From an uncultured Alphaproteobacteria bacterium (GTDB lineage Bacteria > Pseudomonadota > Alphaproteobacteria > Rs-D84), in the NCBI GenBank assembly GCA_944389535.1, contig CALXMS010000001.1, positions 67,390 through 103,201 of the forward strand: 35,812 nucleotides of DNA, in the 5' to 3' direction. How positions within the stretch are numbered: position 1 is the stretch's first letter; each line of letters opens with the position of its first letter. This document shows, piece by piece, positions 7,296 through 15,675 of the stretch. The position numbers were made by a program, and so were the translations under genes. The notes below the pieces were generated by a model. That model saw nothing but the letters and a program-made list of their open reading frames with translations, searched no databases and was not told the DNA's origin.

Positions 7296-7886
7296 TTTTT
7301 TCCATTTCCATTCTATTTTTGATTCTGTACCTGATAACAGACGCTTAATATTTTCACGATGACGCCACAAGCAAAGTAAAGAAATTGCTAAAAATGGCCA
7401 ACCCATATTAAAACTGATCACAAACCCCAGAACGGGCATCAAACAAAATGCAACAACTGCACCGAAAGAAGAATAACCAGAAGATAAAGCAACTATTAAC
7501 CATTCAACGCCGCAGGTAATGAAAGCTAATGGACTTGTCGCTAACAATACCCCAAACAAAGAAGAGATTCCTTTTCCGCCCCGAAACTTTAACCATATGG
7601 GATAACAATGCCCGACTATAGCCGCAAAACCGCACCATGCACCAAAAACAGGGCCCGCAACAGCCGAACCTATTAAAACTGCGGCAATGGCTTTTGCCAT
7701 ATCCAGCAACCATGTTACCGCAGCCATACGAAGCCCCCCAACACGCATAACATTAGTTGCCCCGATATTGCCGCTGCCGACTTTACGTAAATCACCCTTC
7801 CCCATGGCGCGCGTTAAAATCAACCCCATCGGAATAGAACCTAGAAAATAAGAAAGAATTATTATAAGAGTATAAGTCCATATCAT
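7293..7886 (-). CDS. plsY: Glycerol-3-phosphate acyltransferase PlsY
   Basis: Integral membrane enzyme that transfers the acyl group of acyl-phosphate to glycerol-3-phosphate, the first step of phospholipid synthesis; its partner PlsX is not in this window. Diagnostic motifs are SYFLGSIPMGL (12-22), GSGNIGATNVMR (37-48), KFRGGKG (100-106) and the C-terminal WRHRENIKRLLSGTE. About five hydrophobic segments are visible, and 197 aa is the usual length. The ATG at 7886 has only an A-rich leader and no strong ribosome binding site. It is divergent from rpsT with 73 bp between the starts. Confidence 0.95.
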   Translation of the reverse strand: MIWTYTLIIILSYFLGSIPMGLILTRAMGKGDLRKVGSGNIGATNVMRVGGLRMAAVTWLLDMAKAIAAVLIGSAVAGPVFGAWCGFAAIVGHCYPIWLKFRGGKGISSLFGVLLATSPLAFITCGVEWLIVALSSGYSSFGAVVAFCLMPVLGFVISFNMGWPFLAISLLCLWRHRENIKRLLSGTESKIEWKWKK

Positions 7887-7897
7887 TTTATTTTTCC

Positions 7898-7925
7898 TTG
7901 ATTTTATGTTTGTTTTTTATAAAAT
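7898..7925 (+). promoter_or_regulatory. Candidate rpsT promoter
   Basis: TTGATT (7898-7903) is followed after 16 bp by TAAAAT (7920-7925), upstream of rpsT; an overlapping TATAAA (7918-7923) is also possible. Motif reading only. Confidence 0.35.
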
Positions 7926-7959
7926 AGCAAAAAGCTTGAAAAAATAAAAGGAAAATAAA

Positions 7960-8220
7960 GTGGCAAATCACAAGTCATCAAAAAAAAGAATTCTGGTAAC
8001 GGAAAAGAAAAACGCTGTAAATAATTCTCGTCGTAGTGCCGTTAAAACGGTTACGAAGAAAGTATTAAATGCTGTTGAATCAGGCGACAAAGCTGTTGCA
8101 GTTAATGCCGTTCGCGCAGCAGAAAGTAAAATTATGAAGTCTGCTGGTAAAGTTATGCCGAAAAAACGTGCAGCACGTAAAATTTCTCGGTTAACTAAAA
8201 AAGTTGCTAAAATGGCGTAA
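7960..8220 (+). CDS. rpsT: 30S ribosomal protein S20
   Basis: Binds 16S rRNA early in small-subunit assembly. It starts with GTG (7960), preceded by AAAGGAAAA. The 86-aa, Lys/Ala-rich helical product begins MANHKSSKKRI, the typical S20 N-terminus, and ends in a basic RAARKISRLTKKVAKMA tail. It is a single-gene unit with its own terminator downstream, as is common for rpsT. Confidence 0.95.
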   Translation: MANHKSSKKRILVTEKKNAVNNSRRSAVKTVTKKVLNAVESGDKAVAVNAVRAAESKIMKSAGKVMPKKRAARKISRLTKKVAKMA

Positions 8221-8240
8221 ACAGAATTCTGAATAAAAAT

Positions 8241-8262
8241 TATCCCTTTTGGGGTATTTTTT
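8241..8262 (+). terminator. rpsT terminator
   Basis: Short stem TATCCC/GGGGTA (8241-8246 with 8251-8256, loop TTTT), including a U-G pair, then a T run to 8262. Confidence 0.65.
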
Positions 8263-8265
8263 ATG

Positions 8266-8292
8266 AAAAAAAAATCCCGCCTTACTGGCGGG
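8266..8292 (-). terminator. Terminator of the tcpQ-secretin operon
   Basis: Stem CCCGCC/GGCGGG (8276-8281 with 8287-8292, loop TTACT). It is followed on the minus strand by a run of nine T (complement of 8266-8274 plus neighbours). It lies 10 bp beyond the secretin stop codon. Confidence 0.85.
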
Positions 8293-8301
8293 TATATTTA
8301 T

Positions 8302-9930
8302 TTAATTTAAAGGTGCACCCCAATGTTGTTGTATTGTACGTTCTGCATCCATCGGACTTACCAATACTTGAGGCGTTAATATTACAACCAACACGTCACG
8401 CGTAGCCGAAGTCTCGCGAGAACCAGATAAAGCCATAAAGTCTGGATCACCTAAACCATAGCGCGTATCATTATTAGTCTGCTTTTCAAAACCAGATACA
8501 ACCAACATCTGACCTGATTCCATAATTACTTCTTGCATGAAACTACGTTCTTCAACTTCTGGTAACTGTAAAGTGACCTCACCTATTGTCTGAGTAGACA
8601 TCTTTAACAATTCACGAATCGACATTCTAAACAGCAACAATATTTTACCGTTTTCCAGAACATTAGGTAATAATTGCATAGAGAACCCTGTTTCCAAATC
8701 ATCCTGATCAACGGTGCTTGATTCAACTGTCGTAAAGTTCCGAGATTCAAAACGCTTAATATATCCTGTTGTCTTTGTGTTGTTTACAGGTGCAACCCTA
8801 TTACTACGCGTTGTTACACCAACGTTTGTTACTAAAGACACCTTACCCTGCTTTGCCAAAGCCTGAATCAGCGCATCTGTACCGGCTAGTCCAGATAAAG
8901 AACCATTTTGAATTTGATCTTGAGTATAGGCCCCGGCAACAGTAGACGTACCCTCAGTATGAGTAGCCCCCGTCATACCAGACACAGTATTAGACAGAAC
9001 TGCAATATTCATTGAGCTAGCCTCTGTACTTGTTAAATTATTCTTAGGGTTAGCAACGATGTTCAAACCAGATGCAGAATTTATAGCTGCAGCAAGGTTT
9101 AATCCAAACGCAGAATCATTAGATATAGAAACCTGTAATACCTTTACGTCAATAGTAACCAATTGGGACAGACGTTTATTCTGTCTGTCTATATAATCAG
9201 CAACGCGCGCCAACGTTGACGGAGGTGCCGTTACTGTTATCGTACCTAAACTACGAGAAACAGTAAAAGTAGCATTATCAACTTCACCGGTAATTGTCGC
9301 TATGGCGTTTTCAATTTCATCCCATTCTTTCAACGTAGATTCCAGCGAAACAGTATTACCGCTGTCGGTTTCAACGGCAGTTTGATAAGATACGTCTGTT
9401 CCTAATGCATACAACGTAAAGGTTTTTGTTTCCGTTTCATAAAAAACTATTGAAGTTTTATCATAATACCACAATAAATCTAAATCCGTTGCAACTTGGG
9501 ACAATAAGCCAGACAAACTACCTGTATAAGCGATATTAATATTTTTCTTTAACTTTTCAGAATTTATTTGATTATCTATCTTTACTGGGATACCCGTTAT
9601 TGATGTAATATTATTTGCCAAAACGTTCAAAGTAACAGGTTCATCTAATAATATTGTGATACCAGTACTTGATTCAAACTGAGAAGGTAAATTATTACGG
9701 TGTGCCAACAAAGTAGAAGAAGAGCCTAGCCATACCCCTTCAGACATAGATACGGTATCACCACTGGCTACCTTAGCTGGTGGATTTTTAGACATCTCAA
9801 AAGCATCATAAGCATTTATAAAATCTTGATCGACAGATGCCGCAACTTTGGCCGATTCCTTTGTGGCACATCCTGTGAACATCACACCACAAAGCACGCA
9901 CATAATAAACATTTTTATCGGTTTGGTCAT
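8302..9930 (-). CDS. PilN-family type IVb pilus lipoprotein secretin
   Basis: Forms the outer-membrane gate of a type IVb pilus-like system. The 542-aa protein has a lipoprotein signal with the lipid-attached Cys at C21 (GVMFTGC). N-terminal ring domains follow: an STN-like segment with LLDEPVTLNVLANNI and a second domain around TATITVTAPPS-like sequence near 235. A C-terminal secretin domain covers about 265-530, with VTIDVKVLQVSIS at its start and LPEVEERSFMQEVIMESGQMLVVSG plus VLVVILTPQVLVSP near its end (quoted in part). The Ser/Thr-rich insert is typical of the R64 PilN / BfpB group. TAGGAGAAAA precedes the ATG. It follows the TcpQ-domain gene with 34 bp between them, an arrangement known from type IVb pilus loci. 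No pilin, ATPase or platform gene is in the window. Confidence 0.85.
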   Translation of the reverse strand: MTKPIKMFIMCVLCGVMFTGCATKESAKVAASVDQDFINAYDAFEMSKNPPAKVASGDTVSMSEGVWLGSSSTLLAHRNNLPSQFESSTGITILLDEPVTLNVLANNITSITGIPVKIDNQINSEKLKKNINIAYTGSLSGLLSQVATDLDLLWYYDKTSIVFYETETKTFTLYALGTDVSYQTAVETDSGNTVSLESTLKEWDEIENAIATITGEVDNATFTVSRSLGTITVTAPPSTLARVADYIDRQNKRLSQLVTIDVKVLQVSISNDSAFGLNLAAAINSASGLNIVANPKNNLTSTEASSMNIAVLSNTVSGMTGATHTEGTSTVAGAYTQDQIQNGSLSGLAGTDALIQALAKQGKVSLVTNVGVTTRSNRVAPVNNTKTTGYIKRFESRNFTTVESSTVDQDDLETGFSMQLLPNVLENGKILLLFRMSIRELLKMSTQTIGEVTLQLPEVEERSFMQEVIMESGQMLVVSGFEKQTNNDTRYGLGDPDFMALSGSRETSATRDVLVVILTPQVLVSPMDAERTIQQHWGAPLN

Positions 9931-9964
9931 TTTAATTTTCTCCTACGGCAAACGAAACGACTAT

Positions 9965-10873
9965 TTATTCTTCTGATGTGGACACAACCAGAACGCGATT
10001 TCCTTTATAGAATTTTGCGTATGGTATTGGTGTTGCCCTTGCAAAGTTACGCACCAGCGCAGATGCGACATCAACGAAGCGTCCTTTAAAGACGGCACTG
10101 GCTTCAATAGGATATTCTCTAGAAGTAGCCCAGACTAGGTCCCAACCTTCTTTATTGCACCAATCTTGTAATACTTCACGTAACGTTTGTCCATTGGCGA
10201 CAACCCAAGAACGAACCTGATCTGTTAAAGTTGCCGGAGCTTCAGCATCTGCAGATACGTCAACAGCAATTTCTGCGTCCAATGCTTCGTTTGCTTCATT
10301 AACTGCCGCGATTTCTTCATCGCTCATACCCACTTTGGCCATAAACGCTTCGTAACCGTCACGATATTGATTACAATCTTGTCTGCTGCTACGAGATACC
10401 GCCAAAACGCTTCCACCATCATCTTCTAACATTTCTCGACTTAATAACGGCATTTCGGCACCGCTATTACACGGATCATCAAAACCAGCAGGAACTTGCA
10501 TACCGTGCAGCATATTTGCACCACCAGACCAGCCACCAAAATCAGAATTACCAGTTCTTCCTAAATTAAAATTATTTTCAACGACTAAGTCAGAACCAAT
10601 TTTTGAAACTATGCGAATATTGTCATCTTGACTACCAGAACAAGCGCTATCTTCACAAGCAACGGTAACGTCTGCATCAGATCCGGCAATCGGCCATACG
10701 GGAACTTCCTGTTGAGAAATACCTGTGTCGTATTCAACGCTTTGCGTTTCTGTAACAACAGGTTCCTGAGAATAATAAACTTCTGACGTTACAATTTGCG
10801 GTAACGTCTCTGCGGCAAAGCAATACCCTGCGGCAGTAGCAAACATAGCAACTATGAAAAATTTACGGAACAT
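9965..10873 (-). CDS. Exported protein with C-terminal TcpQ-type domain
   Basis: The 302-aa protein has a Sec signal peptide (MFRKFFIVAMFATAAGYCFA) and a low-complexity acidic middle. Its C-terminal domain of about 80 residues (about 220-300, around WVVANGQTLREVLQDWC and a final KGNRVLVVST) resembles the toxin co-regulated pilus protein Q / PilL C-terminal family. TcpQ-type proteins help the cognate secretin reach or stabilise in the outer membrane, and the secretin gene is next in the same operon. AGGAAGT precedes the ATG. Promoter elements with a CTTGCA -35 lie upstream. The central region (residues 40-215), with several Cys and Gly-rich stretches, matches nothing I know. Confidence 0.8.
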   Translation of the reverse strand: MFRKFFIVAMFATAAGYCFAAETLPQIVTSEVYYSQEPVVTETQSVEYDTGISQQEVPVWPIAGSDADVTVACEDSACSGSQDDNIRIVSKIGSDLVVENNFNLGRTGNSDFGGWSGGANMLHGMQVPAGFDDPCNSGAEMPLLSREMLEDDGGSVLAVSRSSRQDCNQYRDGYEAFMAKVGMSDEEIAAVNEANEALDAEIAVDVSADAEAPATLTDQVRSWVVANGQTLREVLQDWCNKEGWDLVWATSREYPIEASAVFKGRFVDVASALVRNFARATPIPYAKFYKGNRVLVVSTSEE

Positions 10874-10916
10874 AAAACTTCCTTTCCTGAACGGGTTATC
10901 CTATTTATTATGTATT

Positions 10917-10945
10917 ATTATAACAACTTGACCGAATCTGTGCAA
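10917..10945 (-). promoter_or_regulatory. Promoter of the tcpQ-secretin operon
   Basis: Minus-strand TTGCAC (10945-10940), 17-bp spacer, consensus TATAAT (10922-10917). Leader to the ATG at 10873 is about 38 nt. Confidence 0.6.
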
Positions 10946-10996
10946 GACTAAAACGCACATGAAATCGGGATAAAAATTAAGCATAAAAAGATAAAA

Positions 10997-11025
10997 TCGC
11001 ACGAATCGATAAAAGATGCTATACT
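10997..11025 (+). promoter_or_regulatory. Candidate promoter of the sufBC operon
   Basis: TCGCAC (10997-11002), 17-bp spacer, TATACT (11020-11025). It lies 36-64 bp before the first gene of the operon. The -35 is weak. I see no clear Rrf2/IscR-type operator, though I cannot exclude one. Confidence 0.4.
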
Positions 11026-11060
11026 AAACCAGATAAAGCTAAATATATCAGAGGTTTTAA

Positions 11061-11606
11061 ATGCAAAACACGTTAATTATAATATTTTTAAGCGTAATTT
11101 TAATACTTCAATTTGCGGCATTATATTTTCTGTACACAGAAAACGCTCGAGTACGGGAAATAATAAAAAACATAACCTATCAGCAAAATTTAATAATAAA
11201 AATTCAATCACTGTTAAAAAATAAATCTGCAACTAATGCCGTTGCGGAAAACGCAGAAATGATTTATCAGGACTTATTACAGAATCTGATTCCGATTATG
11301 GCAGCAATAGATGTAATGCCCCGCAATACTAATGAACATCCTTTATGGCGTGCCTTGGGGGGAATAATGGACGAATACGCAAAAAATCCTTTTGCCTTAG
11401 AAAAGTTACGCAGATGCATAAAGCTTGATGCGGAAGTAAACCGTAGTATTGATAATTACATGAACCGTGCAGAAGCATTTTTAAACCATCTTACGACAAC
11501 CGATCCCGATGGAATACTGGCCTCAACGTTTACAGATGGTTTGCTTGGTCAATCCTTAACCTTTTTTGCCCAAGCAAAACAACTGGCAAGTCAAAACAAC
11601 GAATAA
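11061..11606 (+). CDS. Membrane-anchored helical protein heading the sufBC operon, function unknown
   Basis: I do not recognise a family. The 181-aa protein has one N-terminal transmembrane segment (about 5-25, LIIIFLSVILILQFAALYFLY). A probable coiled coil (about 27-55) follows, then an all-helical soluble part with no cysteines or obvious catalytic motif. Topology would leave the bulk in the cytoplasm or periplasm depending on orientation; the following charged ENARVR suggests the C-terminal side is cytoplasmic, but weakly. An AGAGG sequence precedes the ATG. The stop is 2 bp before the sufB start, so the two are probably translated together. That coupling is the only hint of function. Confidence 0.7.
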   Translation: MQNTLIIIFLSVILILQFAALYFLYTENARVREIIKNITYQQNLIIKIQSLLKNKSATNAVAENAEMIYQDLLQNLIPIMAAIDVMPRNTNEHPLWRALGGIMDEYAKNPFALEKLRRCIKLDAEVNRSIDNYMNRAEAFLNHLTTTDPDGILASTFTDGLLGQSLTFFAQAKQLASQNNE

Positions 11607-11608
11607 AT

Positions 11609-12943
11609 ATGCCGAAATTATCTGAAGATCTTGTCCGTGAAATATCTGCCAATCGAGAAGAACCGGACTGGTTGTTAAACTGGCGTTTAAATGCTTTAAA
11701 GGCATGGAAAAAAATGTCCGAACCTCATTGGGCAGAAATAAAGTACGATCCGATAGATTATGATAGTCTAAATTATTATAACGAAAGCCAACCCATAGAT
11801 AATTCTGATTTAAAAGCAACATATGAAAAAATGGGACTTCCTGAAAATGAACAAAATGCTTTGCTTGGTATGGCCACAGATACGGTTATAGATAGTAAAT
11901 CTGTTCATACTTCATACACAGATGAACTAAATAAATTAGGAATAATTTTTCTACCTTTTTCTGAGGCAGTAAAAAAATTCCCTGAACTGGTTAAAAAGTA
12001 CCTGGGGTCAGTTGTACCATCTACAGATAATTTTTTTGCGGCTTTAAACGCAGCCGTATTTTCAGATGGAACTTTCGTATATGTGCCAAAAAAGACTAAA
12101 TGTCCTATTGATTTAGCAAGTTATTTCAGAATAGAAACTGCAAAAATCGGTCAATTTGAAAGAACTTTAATTATAGCAGACGAAGGTTCGGAATTAAGTT
12201 ATATGGAGGGTTGCAGTGCTCCGCGCCGCCCTAATCATCAATTACATAGCGGTGTTGTAGAAATTATTGTTCATGATAATGCGACAGTAAAATATGCAAC
12301 TGTACAAAATTGGTATTCTGGGGAATTTAAAGACAAAGAAAACAGAAACCAAGGTGGTATATTAAACTTTGTAACTAAACGTGGTCGTTGCGATAAAAAC
12401 GCACGATTAGATTGGACACAGGTTGAGATAGGTTCTGCTATGACTTGGAAATATCCGTCTACAATTTTGTCCGGAAATCATGCACATAGCGATTTTTATT
12501 CTTTATCCATTACACGTGGTGCACAACAAGCTGACACAGGAACGAAAATGATTCATGTTGGCGATGAAACCGTTTCAAATATTGTTTCATATGGTGTTGC
12601 AATGGATAAATCCCGCCAAACATTTCGCAGTCTTGTAAGTTTTTCTGGGCACAACGGGAAAAACGCATCAAAATGTGATACAAAATTAATAGGGAAAGAA
12701 TCTATTGCGAATACTTTACCTACCATAATACACTTAAACGGTGATAATTTGCAAAGTCACGAAGCGTCTACAGGTGCAATAGACGAACGACAATTAGAAT
12801 TTTTAATGTCATCTGGGATAGACGAAGATACGGCCACAGCTCTTATAATCGGTGCGACCGCCGCACCTGTTATATCAAGATTGCCCATGGAGTTTTTGGT
12901 TGAATCAAAACAGCTAATTCAAATGGCAATATCAAAAAAATAA
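11609..12943 (+). CDS. sufB: Fe-S cluster scaffold protein SufB
   Basis: Scaffold on which SufBC(D) assembles Fe-S clusters. The 444-aa protein matches SufB rather than SufD through MEGCSAPRRPNHQLH (about 199-213), TVQNWYSG (231-238), GGILNFVTKRG and the WTQVEIGSAMTWKYPS stretch. The C-terminal KCDTKLIG (C356, equivalent to E. coli C405) and SHEAST (H384, E385) are also present. The N-terminal region is about 50 residues shorter than in E. coli SufB (495 aa), within the range of other SufB proteins. It starts 2 bp after the upstream membrane-protein gene and is followed by sufC after 13 bp. No sufD is present here. Confidence 0.95.
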   Translation: MPKLSEDLVREISANREEPDWLLNWRLNALKAWKKMSEPHWAEIKYDPIDYDSLNYYNESQPIDNSDLKATYEKMGLPENEQNALLGMATDTVIDSKSVHTSYTDELNKLGIIFLPFSEAVKKFPELVKKYLGSVVPSTDNFFAALNAAVFSDGTFVYVPKKTKCPIDLASYFRIETAKIGQFERTLIIADEGSELSYMEGCSAPRRPNHQLHSGVVEIIVHDNATVKYATVQNWYSGEFKDKENRNQGGILNFVTKRGRCDKNARLDWTQVEIGSAMTWKYPSTILSGNHAHSDFYSLSITRGAQQADTGTKMIHVGDETVSNIVSYGVAMDKSRQTFRSLVSFSGHNGKNASKCDTKLIGKESIANTLPTIIHLNGDNLQSHEASTGAIDERQLEFLMSSGIDEDTATALIIGATAAPVISRLPMEFLVESKQLIQMAISKK

Positions 12944-12956
12944 AAGTGAGATATTT

Positions 12957-13634
12957 ATGTTAGAAATTAAAAACCTATATGTATCGTTAAATAAAAAAAA
13001 GTTATTAACTGACATAAACCTGGTTGTTAATCGTGGGGCACGCCACCTTTTAACTGGTCATAACGGTTCTGGGAAATCAACTCTAGTAAACGCTATAATA
13101 GGTAATCCACAATATACAATTGACACAGGCAGCATTATATTTGATGGCCGAAATATAACTAATGAAAATACCACAACACGTGCTCTAATGGGGATATTTC
13201 TTGGTGCACAAAATGTACCAGAAATACCAGGGTTAACGGTATTAAGTTTTCTTAAACACACTTTATCTGCCCATAAACATTTTCAGACAGGTAAAGGTTT
13301 ATCTATGGGCGAATTCTTAACGAACCTAGAAGAAGCCTGCGCAGAATTAAAAATTCCAAAAGATTGGTTAAACCGCAGTATAAACGTCGGTTTTTCTGGC
13401 GGGGAACGTAAAAGGTTAATGTTGTTACGATTAATTCTAACTAAACCAATATTTGCAATACTTGACGAGCCAGACTCTGGTGCTGATTCAGATTTCCAAC
13501 AGCAAATGGCAAAAATAATCAACGGAATGAAAGATACAACATTTCTGTTTATAAGTCATCAGCCAACTTTTACAGAAATGATTCATCCGACAAGTATAAC
13601 AACTTTGTCAGACGGTAAAATTATGGTAAAATAA
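12957..13634 (+). CDS. sufC: Fe-S assembly ATPase SufC
   Basis: ABC-type ATPase that drives conformational change in the SufB scaffold. Walker A is GHNGSGKS (34-41), the ABC signature is FSGGERKR (146-153), and Walker B leads into LDEPDSGADSD (169-179), a typical SufC variant where E. coli has LDESDSGLD. The switch His is in FISHQPT. At 225 aa it is somewhat shorter than the usual 245-250. AAGTGAG precedes the ATG. It lies in one operon with the upstream membrane protein and sufB, and the next gene starts 23 bp after its stop. Confidence 0.95.
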   Translation: MLEIKNLYVSLNKKKLLTDINLVVNRGARHLLTGHNGSGKSTLVNAIIGNPQYTIDTGSIIFDGRNITNENTTTRALMGIFLGAQNVPEIPGLTVLSFLKHTLSAHKHFQTGKGLSMGEFLTNLEEACAELKIPKDWLNRSINVGFSGGERKRLMLLRLILTKPIFAILDEPDSGADSDFQQQMAKIINGMKDTTFLFISHQPTFTEMIHPTSITTLSDGKIMVK

Positions 13635-13657
13635 ATGTAACGAAAAAAGGGGAAGAA

Positions 13658-14557
13658 ATGGGGTATAAAAAATCTTTATCATTAATGTCATGGTTATTAA
13701 GTGCACCTATAAAATTTTCAATAATATCTTTTTTGCTAATTATATTATTTATCGGTGTCACTAGTATAATCAGCGAAGCACCATCTAATATGATTATAAC
13801 TCTATCTGTTTTTGTTGCACTTATATGTTCTGCAGTTATAACTTTATATAAACTTCCGCGAGAAAATATGGACCAACAAGGATTTATAGCCCTAAACAAC
13901 GCACAAATACTTATAGGTACAACAGCCTTTTTAATAGCCGTACTTGTAATAAATGCCAATCAAAATTTAATCTTTTCGCAACTGATGTGGATGAATATAA
14001 AATTCAGCGTACTATTTACAATTATAGCAATATTAGTTTCCCTATTCTTTCTATATTTATGCGGAACGTTTGTTATAAATTTGTACGCTAAATATAGACG
14101 TTGTCGTGAAATGGGTATATCGCCATGGAAAATCATCTGTTCTATGCCTTTTGGATTTTCTCTTTTATGGGTTCCAGGATATATATTACAAGACCAAAAT
14201 AAAAATAATCCTGCAGTATCATTACACACAAACTGGTATTTAAAATTTACAAAATGGGTTAAATCCAGTCCATCTTATACCACATTAATGTTTGTTATAA
14301 TCACAATTTATTCCGGATTATTTTATGGTTTTAACGCGGCAATTTTAACGCTTATTTGTACGCTAATATTTGCCGTATGGTTTCGTATATCTGGGTTATC
14401 AGACTTTCGTCAACACTTAGGACGTAAATATGCATATTTTGCGATTATACTAAATGTAGTAATATTCATTGGGTTGTGTGTATATATAACCCAACAAATA
14501 AATACTACCATTACAATGAACATAACCGATATTGAAACGACACAGATGATAAATTAA
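13658..14557 (+). CDS. Polytopic membrane protein of the suf operon, function unknown
   Basis: I do not recognise a family. The 299-aa protein has about seven hydrophobic segments, near 18-38, 44-63, 84-104, 112-140, 155-172, 200-238 (long enough for two) and 250-272. A cytoplasmic-looking basic loop with KYRRCREMGISPW lies around 145, and no Cys-pair or ATPase motif is visible. GGGGAAGAA precedes the ATG. It begins 23 bp after sufC and ends at a strong terminator, so it is probably co-transcribed with sufBC. Its role could be in iron or sulfur traffic or quite unrelated; nothing in the sequence decides. Confidence 0.65.
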   Translation: MGYKKSLSLMSWLLSAPIKFSIISFLLIILFIGVTSIISEAPSNMIITLSVFVALICSAVITLYKLPRENMDQQGFIALNNAQILIGTTAFLIAVLVINANQNLIFSQLMWMNIKFSVLFTIIAILVSLFFLYLCGTFVINLYAKYRRCREMGISPWKIICSMPFGFSLLWVPGYILQDQNKNNPAVSLHTNWYLKFTKWVKSSPSYTTLMFVIITIYSGLFYGFNAAILTLICTLIFAVWFRISGLSDFRQHLGRKYAYFAIILNVVIFIGLCVYITQQINTTITMNITDIETTQMIN

Positions 14558-14586
14558 AAAACGTGCTATATGCACGTTTTTATGGC
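14557..14586 (+). terminator. Terminator of the sufBC operon
   Basis: 10-bp stem (14557-14566 with 14572-14581, ACGTGC/GCACGT tip, loop TATAT) in which the right arm ends in five T. It stands between the unknown membrane protein and the AI-2E-family permease. Confidence 0.75.
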
Positions 14587-14599
14587 ATAGGAGTGTTTT

Positions 14600-15649
14600 A
14601 TGAACGGAATAGTTTTTTTTCTTGGACTGGTTTTAGTTCTATGGCTTGGTCGGTCTATTATTATACCTTTATTGGTTGCTCTTTTTTTATGGTATTTAAT
14701 AAACGCGACCGCAACTTATGTAAGAAAAATATTTCCTTTTAATTCAGATGAAAAGCGTAAAAAGTATCCAATCACAGCAAATGGTTTTGATTGGACATCT
14801 AATATATTATCCGTTCTGGTAATGGCTTGGTTAATTTACTTTTTCGCAACGCAAATTCAACCGATGTTTAGGGAATTGGTCATTGCGTTACCTGGTCTAC
14901 AACACAAATTCGTACAATTTGGAGATTATATATCACAATTAGTTGACTTACACTTTGATGCCAGCATGTTGCCCAATATATCTCACATTGCTGCCAACAT
15001 AGGTTCTTCTGCAGCCAGCATATTAGCTTCAACGGGTATGATTTTCGTTTACATGATATTTTTATTTGTAGAACAAAGTACTTTCAATAGAAAATTTGCT
15101 GCACTGTTCCCGAACAAAAGTAAACATAAAAAGATTCGTTATATTATAGACAGCATTGACGAAAACATGAAAAAATATTTATTCATGAAAACGTTATTAT
15201 CGGGTATTACAGGTATATTATCATATTTTTGGTTACACGCTATCGGCGTAGAATTTGCCGGGATATGGGCATTTATTGTATTCATCACAAGCTATATTCC
15301 GACAATTGGCGCAATCGTTGCGTGCGGTCTGCCTATATTATATTCTTTGGTAACAGCGCCGTCATTACATCAGCCAATTTTAACTGCTTTTGGGTTAATT
15401 ACTTTACAAATAATATTTGGTAATATACTAGAACCGAAATTGACCGGAAAAACTTTAAACCTATCCACTCTTGCTATTTTAATAAACTTAGTTTTTTGGG
15501 GCGTGATATGGGGTATAGCCGGTATGTTTTTCAGTGTACCGCTATTGGTGGCAATATTTATAATAACCGCTCAATTCGATTCCACAAGATGGATTGCTAT
15601 ATTATTGTCTGCCGACGGGAAAATACCAGATAAAAATGAAGACGATTAA
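14600..15649 (+). CDS. AI-2E family transporter (PerM/YdiK-like)
   Basis: Polytopic inner-membrane protein of the family formerly DUF20. Members export small molecules or ions; the autoinducer-2 label comes from one E. coli member and should not be transferred. The 349-aa protein has paired N-terminal membrane helices (about 3-36), a helix near 68-84 and a periplasmic helical region (90-130). The diagnostic C-terminal half has ITSYIPTIGAIVACGLPI, a NILEPKLTGKTLNLSTL segment and the WGVIWGIAGMFFSVPLLV helix. A GGAG-type site precedes the ATG. It is separated from the suf operon by a terminator and ends in a terminator shared with ruvX. Confidence 0.88.
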   Translation: MNGIVFFLGLVLVLWLGRSIIIPLLVALFLWYLINATATYVRKIFPFNSDEKRKKYPITANGFDWTSNILSVLVMAWLIYFFATQIQPMFRELVIALPGLQHKFVQFGDYISQLVDLHFDASMLPNISHIAANIGSSAASILASTGMIFVYMIFLFVEQSTFNRKFAALFPNKSKHKKIRYIIDSIDENMKKYLFMKTLLSGITGILSYFWLHAIGVEFAGIWAFIVFITSYIPTIGAIVACGLPILYSLVTAPSLHQPILTAFGLITLQIIFGNILEPKLTGKTLNLSTLAILINLVFWGVIWGIAGMFFSVPLLVAIFIITAQFDSTRWIAILLSADGKIPDKNEDD

Positions 15650-15675
15650 AAAAGGTGCGTGCAGCACCTTTTTTA
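15647..15675. terminator. Shared bidirectional terminator
   Basis: 12-bp stem (15647-15658 with 15664-15675, GGTGC/GCACC tip, loop GTGCA), flanked by A and T runs. It overlaps the stop codons of the permease gene (+) and ruvX (-). Confidence 0.85.

Noticed and set aside
11609-12943. Reading this gene as SufD
   Set aside because: The EGCSAP, TVQNWY and QVEIGSA-type motifs and the conserved C356 are SufB features.
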